A DNA stretch of 47,748 nt from Sulfurimonas sp. (GTDB lineage Bacteria > Campylobacterota > Campylobacteria > Campylobacterales > Sulfurimonadaceae), in the NCBI GenBank assembly GCA_027448805.1, contig DAIDMU010000004.1, forward strand, positions 1 through 47,748. Reading direction: 5' to 3'. Made by a program: the position numbers and the translations under genes. Positions within the stretch are counted from its first letter, which is position 1. Each line of letters begins with the position of its first letter. Below are positions 42,000 to 47,748 of the stretch, one piece after another. Under the pieces are notes generated by a model. That model did no database searches, had not been told where the DNA came from, and was given only the letters and a program-made list of their open reading frames with translations.

Positions 42000-42482
42000 A
42001 TGTTACATCCTGCTTCAGTACACTTCGCGGTAGTTCTACCTTTAATAGCTCTAATCATAGGTTTGGTTTATCTTCTTAAGCCGAGTGAGACACTTCAAAA
42101 ATTATCTACGGGTTTCATACTGTTTGCCGCAATTTTTGTCGGGATTGCATTTTTAACAGGCAAAGAGGATGCCGGAGAGGTTTTTGAATTTCTCTCAAGC
42201 GACGGAAAATCAGCCCTTGGAGAGCACGCAAAACTTGGAAAATATTTGGCAATAGCTATGGGTTTGGCGGCAGTCGTTAATCTCTTTGGATATTTTAAAA
42301 GGATTTATAAAGTAGAACTTTTATCAATTATTCTAGTTGCTGCAGTTAGTGCCGGTGTACTCTATCAAGGAAAAATGGGCGGAGAGGTCACCTACAAGCA
42401 CGGTGCTCATGTGACCGGATACTCTGAAGGAAAAGCATGTCTTGAAGAAAAAGCTCTGTTTGAAGATGATGAGAATGAGTAA
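42000..42482 (+). CDS. DUF2231-type four-helix membrane protein
   Basis: 160 residues with four helices (about 8-27, 35-52, 77-97, 104-125) and the N-terminal LHPASVHFAVVLP signature (His3, His8) typical of DUF2231, whose role is unknown but which often accompanies respiratory or metal proteins. The C-terminal tail has KHGAHVTGYSEGKAC, a His- and Cys-bearing stretch. Stands alone between hisD and the molybdoenzyme operon; a near-palindromic AT sequence at about 41969-41989 precedes it. Confidence 0.75.
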   Translation: MLHPASVHFAVVLPLIALIIGLVYLLKPSETLQKLSTGFILFAAIFVGIAFLTGKEDAGEVFEFLSSDGKSALGEHAKLGKYLAIAMGLAAVVNLFGYFKRIYKVELLSIILVAAVSAGVLYQGKMGGEVTYKHGAHVTGYSEGKACLEEKALFEDDENE

Positions 42483-42681
42483 AAAATAACTTTAAAATAT
42501 TCACATAAATAAAAATTATTATAAAATTATCACATTTTTATAACTAATTTAAGCTTTATATAGGTAGTATTCTTCTAATGAGAATTTCTATGTTTTTTTA
42601 GAATGAGGACTTCTTTTTTAAAAGATTAACCATAGTAATAAATCTGAACATTCGTCTATTAAAAGACTATAAGGAGAATAT
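42483..42681 (+). promoter_or_regulatory. leader region of the molybdoenzyme operon
   Basis: A 199-bp AT-rich gap, the longest plain one in the window. TATAAA at 42520-42525 is a weak -10 candidate that would give a leader of about 150 nt. A small ATTCT/AGAAT hairpin lies at 42569-42585. A TAAGGAG ribosome site precedes the next ATG. I see no clear operator or riboswitch. Confidence 0.3.
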
Positions 42682-43320
42682 ATGCAATTAGGCTTCCTAG
42701 TTGACTTACATCTGTGTATGGGATGTAAGGGGTGTGAAATCGCATGTAAAGTGGAAAATGAAGTTCCGCTTAGCACATGGAGACTTCGTGTTAAATATGT
42801 TGATGTTGGAACTTTTCCTGAAACAAGAAGAACATTTACGCCTTTAAGATGTAATCACTGTGAAAACGCACCGTGTGAAAGAATCTGTCCGGTTAGTGCG
42901 CTTCACTATCTGGATAACGGTATTGTAAATATAGATAAAGAGCGTTGTATCGGCTGTGCCGGCTGTGTCATGGCTTGTCCTTACGGAGCTATTTATATAG
43001 ATCCTCAAACACAAACTGCAGACAAATGTACATATTGTGCTCACCGTGTGGCTTCAAGTATGATGCCTGCTTGTGTTGTTGCATGTCCTGTTCAAGCAAA
43101 TATTTTTGGTGACCTTGAAGATCCAACTTCAAATATTTCTAAATATATTCAAGTTAATCAAGGTGGAGTTCAAGTGCGTAAACCTGAAAAAGGGACGAAT
43201 CCTCACCACTACTATGTAGGCGGCGGAAATGTTACCCTTAATCCTCTTGCTTCTCAGAGAATGCAGGGTCATAATCTGTTTAATAACATAACAACACTTC
43301 CTGTTGGAGGACACCACTAA
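42682..43320 (+). CDS. four-cluster ferredoxin subunit of a molybdopterin oxidoreductase (PsrB/NrfC-like)
   Basis: Electron-transfer B subunit. The 212-residue protein has four Cys motifs for four [4Fe-4S] clusters: CMGCKGCEIAC, CNHCENAPCERICP, CIGCAGCVMACP and CTYC with CVVACP. No signal peptide is present, so it would be exported together with the Tat-bearing catalytic subunit. Carries electrons between the NrfD membrane subunit and the molybdenum subunit. First gene of the B-C-A operon; its stop overlaps the next ATG by one base. Confidence 0.92.
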   Translation: MQLGFLVDLHLCMGCKGCEIACKVENEVPLSTWRLRVKYVDVGTFPETRRTFTPLRCNHCENAPCERICPVSALHYLDNGIVNIDKERCIGCAGCVMACPYGAIYIDPQTQTADKCTYCAHRVASSMMPACVVACPVQANIFGDLEDPTSNISKYIQVNQGGVQVRKPEKGTNPHHYYVGGGNVTLNPLASQRMQGHNLFNNITTLPVGGHH

Positions 43321-44219
43321 TGGCACATGAAATATTGGCAGCAACAAACGCTGTAGTAACTTTAGATGTAGCTCTTCCAGGTATAGTTTGGCCATGGCTA
43401 GTTACGGTTAATATGTGGGCAAAAAGTATTGGTACGGGTGTTATATTTATGCTTTTCATACTTCTTAGAATGCATCCGGAATCAGCTAAAAATCTAAGAT
43501 TTCCGACTGCAATAGTAGCTTTTGTTTTTATTAACATTTTCTTGCTTTTCACATTGGCTGATTTACATCAACCGTTTAGAATGTGGCATATATTTGTTTA
43601 TTCAAACTGGACGTCTGCAATAGCAATCGGTTCTTTTATGGCATCGACATTTTTGGGTCTTTTGACTTTCTTAGGATACCTAGCTTATAAAAAAGATTAT
43701 GCTACTTTTGACAAAATATTGCTTTGGACAACGATTTTAGCAATTCCGGTAACGCTTTATACTGCCAGTTTAATGGCTCAGTGTACAGCTCGTGAACTAT
43801 GGCAAATGCCGACAGAATCTGCACAAATGATTCTAGCGGCACTGCTTTCGGGTTCTGCTTTTATGATTTTGATGGGCGGAAACAAACTTAGCGGCGAAGC
43901 AAAAAATACTTTAGCTGTTATTCTTGGTTTAAGTGCGTTGATGTCATTTATTATCTACATGTCAGAATATATATTCGGACCGATGAAAGCAGAAGAAGTT
44001 GCTGCAACTCTTGATTATATTAAGGGTCATGGACAATATACTGTAATGTTTTGGCTAGGTCAATGGATGGCTTACCTTTTACCGATGTTGTTTATAGTAT
44101 TGAGTAGAGTTAGTAAATCTGAGAGTATTTTAAAACTTGCAGCGATTTTAGCATTAGTTGGTTTAGCAATAGTTAAACATGTATGGCTAATGATTCCACA
44201 ATTATTACCAATGAGCTAG
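43320..44219 (+). CDS. NrfD/PsrC-family membrane subunit
   Basis: Quinone-interacting anchor subunit. The 299-residue protein has about eight helices and typical NrfD features: PWLVTVNMWAKSIGTGVIF, a FTLADLHQPFRMWHIF stretch, and SAIAIGSFMAS. Lies between the Fe-S and catalytic subunits, forming a membrane-bound, outward-facing oxidoreductase with a menaquinone link (inferred from the family). Confidence 0.9.
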   Translation: MAHEILAATNAVVTLDVALPGIVWPWLVTVNMWAKSIGTGVIFMLFILLRMHPESAKNLRFPTAIVAFVFINIFLLFTLADLHQPFRMWHIFVYSNWTSAIAIGSFMASTFLGLLTFLGYLAYKKDYATFDKILLWTTILAIPVTLYTASLMAQCTARELWQMPTESAQMILAALLSGSAFMILMGGNKLSGEAKNTLAVILGLSALMSFIIYMSEYIFGPMKAEEVAATLDYIKGHGQYTVMFWLGQWMAYLLPMLFIVLSRVSKSESILKLAAILALVGLAIVKHVWLMIPQLLPMS

Positions 44220-44232
44220 GGAGAATATTTTA

Positions 44233-47200
44233 ATGTATTTACAAAGTAGAAGAACATTTTTAAAAGGCGCTGCATTTACTGTTGCAGGTGCTGCTATTGC
44301 AAGAGGCGTATTTACAACTGATGCTATCGCTGAATCTGTTAGCGAGAGCAAGTTTACAAATACTCCTAATTCACTATCATTTTATCCTCCGATGAGTGAG
44401 TGGAATGACTTTAAAGAGTTAGATGGAGATGATTGGAAAAGAGGCGGTATTGATCGTCACGGCGTTAGAAGTGAATCAAATCCTGACGGTATAGAAGTTA
44501 ATGATTTTATGATAATCCCGACGGCATGTTCAAACTGTGAAGCTTCTTGTGGCTTAACTGCATGGGTTGATAAAAAATCATTTACGGTAAAAAAATATAT
44601 GGGTAATCCTTTCCATCCGGGAAGTCGTGGCCGTAACTGTGCAAAAGGTTATGCCGTTCAATCCCAAATGTATGATCCGGATCGTATAGCATTCCCACTT
44701 AAGCGTGCTCCAGGCTCTGCTCGTGGAGAGGGTAAATGGATTCGTACTACCTGGGACGAAGCTATGACTACCATTGGTAACAAAATGGCTGAGACTATTG
44801 AGAAGGGTGATGAAATCTCAAAAAAATCAGTAATGTTCCACATTGGCCGTCCAAATGAGAACGGTTTCGTTCCGGCTATCTGGCACACATTAGGTATGGA
44901 TGCTTATAACTCACATACAAACATCTGTTCTGCAAATGGTCGTACGCCTACAATTCAATTTGCAAATGATGATAGAACTTCACCAGACTGGGCAAATGCC
45001 AAGTTGATTTTCTTAAATTCATCACATGCGGCAGATGCTGGTCACTATTTTGCTCAATCAGCAGCATTTATCGCAGATGCTAGAGCCAAGGGTGCTAAGA
45101 TGGTCGTAATGGACCCTCGTCTCTCAAACTCTGCTGGTATGGCTGATCTTTGGATTGCTGCATGGCCAGGTACTGAGCCGGCTATCTACCTTTACTTAAC
45201 ACAAAGAATTCTAAATGAAAACAAAGTAGATAAAGATTTTGTTAAAAAATGGATTAACTGGGAAGTATTTTTAGATAATAAAAAATATTTAGAGTTTATG
45301 GTTAGCAAGGGGTATATCTCTAAAGTTCCGAGTGGAGATGATTTTGATACTTTCTTGGCTGTTCTAAAAGAGCTCTACTCTCCTTACACATTAGATTACA
45401 CTGTGAAAGAGACGCATGTACCGGCGTACAAACTTGAAGCGCTTTATGATATATTTATATGGGCTGGTGATGCCATATCTTCATATTTCTGGAGAGCATC
45501 TGCTGCAGGAAATCGTGGTGGCTGGATGGGTGGACGCACTGGTTACTTCGCCCTTGCACTTCGTGGTGCAATTGGACCGGAGGGTGGAACATTTTTCCAC
45601 CACTGGCATGTAATTTCTGTATCAGGCAAAGGTGGAAGTTCAACTGTCGGTCAGGGAATGCGCGGCGAAAATATTCCAAAGGTCGATGTTTATAATGAGC
45701 TGACATATCCGCCGGAATGGCCTCTATCATCTTATGAGATGTCATACCTTCTGCCGCATCTTCTAACAGATACAGAGTGGCAAAATAAGTGGACAGCAAA
45801 AGGGTTTAAAATTCCAAACAAGCTCTCTGTATATATCCCTCGTATGTATAATCCGGTTTGGATTAATCCAGATGGATTTAGATGGATAGAGACTCTAAAA
45901 GATGAGTCTAAGATGGAACTTACTATGAATCTATCTCCGGTATGGTCTGAGACAAACTGGTATATGGACTATGTTTTACCGGTTGGACTTGCAGGTGAGA
46001 GACATGACCAGCACTCTGAGGCTACAATGCCTGCTCGTTGGACATCTTTCCGTCAGCCTGTTTTAAGAGTTGCTCTAGAAAAAGCTGGATGGAAACCTAA
46101 AAACCCTGCTCGTGCTACACTTGAAGCTCATATAAAAGCAGGTCTTGGTGAAGTTTGGGAAGATAATGAGTTCTGGTTTGAAATGTGTGTCAACTATATT
46201 GATCCGACAGGAAAACTTGGTATTAAAAAAATGTGGGAATCTAAAAAGAACCCAGGTAAACCGGTTACTATTGCAGAGTGGTATGATGCGGCGTTTGGCG
46301 ACAACTTGCCAAATCTAAAAGCAACTGCAACAACAGATGAGAGATACAAGAATTCAGAATACCCTGTATATGAGTATCTGAGAGATTACGGTGCTTGGAT
46401 GGAAGAGAATAACATCTACTCTGCGCAAGAGCGTGAAATCAAAGATGACGGAGAAAACTACATCTCTCATGGTCATAAATATGATAAAAAGCATGTTCAT
46501 ATAAACAAGAGAACAGGTGTAATGACTGCAGAGTCACACGGACAAACACAACCTATCGGTATTGAAATTGACGGTAAAAAAATGGAAGGTTTTGCTACGC
46601 TTGACAAGAAGCTTGACTTCTTCTGTGAGTGGTTGGCAGATGATTGGAAATGGCCTGAGTATGCTATTCCGTTCTATCCAAGAACTGATAAAGAGAAAGA
46701 GGAGATGGTTCATCTTGTGTCTCAAGTAAATCACTCTTTTATGACGGAGGAAAATTCATATGCATTAAATACGGTTTTCCGTCTGCCGTATAATATCCAT
46801 ACGCGTTCAGCTAACTCTAAGCACTTGATGGAGATTTCACAAAACCATGACCCAATCTGGATTTCAACCGGAGATGCTGCTCGTCAAGGGTTTAAACGAG
46901 GAGATGCTATCCGCGTAAAAATCGTAGACAGCTTAACCGGCATAGTGTCAGGTCATTTTGTTGCTATGGCAGTGCCGACAGAGGGAGTTCTTCCGGGTAC
47001 ACTTGCTTGTTCACACCATGGCGGAAGATGGAAATTGACTAACTCTGTTACTATTCCAAATGGAGTGAGTGACGGCAAGGTTGATCCAAAACCAATAGCA
47101 AGAAATATTAACGATCCTAAATTTGTGGCTCATCCGGTTGAAAATGTCGGTAAAGATGGAGCACAGATTAAAATTGAAGATTATAGCGGAAAAGCCGGAG

Positions 47201-47625
47201 TCAATAGTTTTGGTGTTCCAACAGCTGAAGTTCAAATGGATGGCAAAGAGGGCAAACTCAAATATATAGAGGGCATCAAGCCATTCAAAGCAGAGAGATT
47301 TGCTGACTACAACAGAGACAGCGGAAACATCTGGTGGGATGGACTTAGCGGTTCATGGCAAAATGCTGTTGCGGCACCACATCCAGATCCAATCTCAGGT
47401 ATGCACTGCTGGCATCATAAAGTTATTTTAGAGCCAGCACAAGCCGGTGATAAAATAGGTGATATTCACGTAAATTATGATAACAACTTTAAAGTTTATC
47501 AAGGATGGAGAGATAAGCTTACGCGTGGTTTAGATGAAAACTCTACACTTCGTCGTCCAGAGCATATTAAACGCCCTTGGGTGCCTTTATCTCATAAAGC
47601 ATACGAAGTTAAAATCAAAGACTAA
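44233..47625 (+). CDS. Tat-exported molybdopterin oxidoreductase catalytic subunit (Psr/Ttr/Soe-like, substrate unknown)
   Basis: 1130 residues. Residues 4-12 hold the twin-arginine motif SRRTFLKG, so it is periplasmic. An N-terminal [4Fe-4S] site uses Cys99, Cys102, Cys106 and Cys136. The likely molybdenum ligand is Cys232 in HTNICSANGR. MopB domains follow, with VVMDPRLSNSAGMAD, a central GGWMGGRTGYF region, and a pterin-binding C-terminal part (about 850-960, HDPIWISTGDAARQG). The last 150 residues, with HPDPISGMHCWHHK, exceed PsrA/PhsA (about 750-800). Gene order B-C-A recalls ttrBCA; length also fits Ttr- and Soe-like clades. Polysulfide, tetrathionate, sulfite or thiosulfate are all possible. 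Confidence 0.85.
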   Translation: MYLQSRRTFLKGAAFTVAGAAIARGVFTTDAIAESVSESKFTNTPNSLSFYPPMSEWNDFKELDGDDWKRGGIDRHGVRSESNPDGIEVNDFMIIPTACSNCEASCGLTAWVDKKSFTVKKYMGNPFHPGSRGRNCAKGYAVQSQMYDPDRIAFPLKRAPGSARGEGKWIRTTWDEAMTTIGNKMAETIEKGDEISKKSVMFHIGRPNENGFVPAIWHTLGMDAYNSHTNICSANGRTPTIQFANDDRTSPDWANAKLIFLNSSHAADAGHYFAQSAAFIADARAKGAKMVVMDPRLSNSAGMADLWIAAWPGTEPAIYLYLTQRILNENKVDKDFVKKWINWEVFLDNKKYLEFMVSKGYISKVPSGDDFDTFLAVLKELYSPYTLDYTVKETHVPAYKLEALYDIFIWAGDAISSYFWRASAAGNRGGWMGGRTGYFALALRGAIGPEGGTFFHHWHVISVSGKGGSSTVGQGMRGENIPKVDVYNELTYPPEWPLSSYEMSYLLPHLLTDTEWQNKWTAKGFKIPNKLSVYIPRMYNPVWINPDGFRWIETLKDESKMELTMNLSPVWSETNWYMDYVLPVGLAGERHDQHSEATMPARWTSFRQPVLRVALEKAGWKPKNPARATLEAHIKAGLGEVWEDNEFWFEMCVNYIDPTGKLGIKKMWESKKNPGKPVTIAEWYDAAFGDNLPNLKATATTDERYKNSEYPVYEYLRDYGAWMEENNIYSAQEREIKDDGENYISHGHKYDKKHVHINKRTGVMTAESHGQTQPIGIEIDGKKMEGFATLDKKLDFFCEWLADDWKWPEYAIPFYPRTDKEKEEMVHLVSQVNHSFMTEENSYALNTVFRLPYNIHTRSANSKHLMEISQNHDPIWISTGDAARQGFKRGDAIRVKIVDSLTGIVSGHFVAMAVPTEGVLPGTLACSHHGGRWKLTNSVTIPNGVSDGKVDPKPIARNINDPKFVAHPVENVGKDGAQIKIEDYSGKAGVNSFGVPTAEVQMDGKEGKLKYIEGIKPFKAERFADYNRDSGNIWWDGLSGSWQNAVAAPHPDPISGMHCWHHKVILEPAQAGDKIGDIHVNYDNNFKVYQGWRDKLTRGLDENSTLRRPEHIKRPWVPLSHKAYEVKIKD

Positions 47626-47636
47626 CTTCTTCTTCT

Positions 47637-47678
47637 CAATGCAAGGCGTATAAATTCGCTTTGTATTGAATCTTTTTT
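47637..47678 (+). terminator. intrinsic terminator of the molybdoenzyme operon
   Basis: A 12-bp stem, 47637-47648 with 47657-47668 (two G-U pairs, loop TATAAATT), is followed by a T-rich run at 47671-47678. It lies 12 bases after the stop codon. This is the best intrinsic terminator in the window. Confidence 0.85.
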
Positions 47679-47748
47679 AATCTATCCACCACATTCTAAG
47701 CCATAATCCAATTGTACTTGTATAACCTACATCGCTATAGAAAAATTC
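47677..47748 (-). CDS. possible C-terminal end of a convergent gene (partial)
   Basis: On the minus strand an open frame enters from the window edge and ends in TAA at 47677-47679. The 23 visible residues, EFFYSDVGYTSTIGLW then LRMWWID, look protein-like and would end right against the terminator. Too short to identify; it could be chance. Confidence 0.3.
   Translation of the reverse strand, partial: EFFYSDVGYTSTIGLWLRMWWID

Noticed and set aside
1..47748. CRISPR arrays, insertion sequences, prophage or integron structure
   Set aside because: No regular direct repeats, transposase or integrase genes, or attachment-site pairs were seen; the accessory genes lack flanking mobile ends.

Overview
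The window reads as a chromosomal segment from a Campylobacterota (epsilonproteobacterial) bacterium, most likely Sulfurimonas or a close relative. Three things point there. The DNA is AT-rich with many TATAAT -10 boxes lacking a clear -35. Several gene blocks match orders I recall from Campylobacter jejuni: clpS-clpA-aat; rplY-pth-lptF-lysA-HAD-pheA-hisC-fliF-fliG-fliH-dxs; ctp-purC-purS-purQ-SH3 protein-plsC-crcB. Finally there is a periplasmic molybdoenzyme operon of the polysulfide-reductase type. The genus is inferred from protein character, not proven. The DNA is densely coding with no broken genes. Apart from the rRNA end, no gene-free stretch exceeds 300 bases; the longest are 42483-42681, 37795-37945 and 4305-4434.

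Layout. Positions 1-343 hold the 3' end of a 23S rRNA, a short spacer and a 5S rRNA. Positions 431-3596 (minus) hold clpS-clpA-aat, a compact N-degron proteolysis operon. Positions 3657-9933 (plus) hold bioD, a cluster of hairpins, pyrB, pabB, a membrane histidine kinase, transaldolase and a PilT-type ATPase. Positions 9999-21905 (plus) hold the conserved rplY-to-dxs block, mixing translation, amino-acid, flagellar and isoprenoid genes.

Positions 21957-32661 are the most accessory part. They contain a secreted protein with a very charged tail, pgeF, ovoA (ovothiol synthesis), a single-chain MmeI-like restriction-modification enzyme carrying an in-frame palindromic repeat, and an ORF6N/PLD-like protein. 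A MalY/PatB-type PLP lyase that could be the OvoB partner follows, then several small genes (one of 57 codons on the minus strand), dUTPase and a lone ABC ATPase.

Positions 32651-37794 (minus) form one seven-gene operon running ctp, purC, purS, purQ, SH3 protein, plsC, crcB. Positions 37946-41922 (plus) hold hemerythrin, a 12-helix membrane protein with a three-fold internal repeat, aroK, a thioredoxin-like protein and hisD. A DUF2231 protein follows, and then a B-C-A ordered Fe-S / NrfD / molybdopterin oxidoreductase operon closed by a strong terminator. The last 72 bases probably hold the C-terminal end of a convergent gene.

Most of the window is housekeeping. The items I find most worth following are the possible ovoA/ovoB pair separated by a restriction-modification gene, the repeat inserted in that enzyme, the GFx6Gx6P three-fold repeat protein beside hemerythrin, the structured bioD-pyrB spacer, and the 1130-residue molybdoenzyme of unknown substrate.
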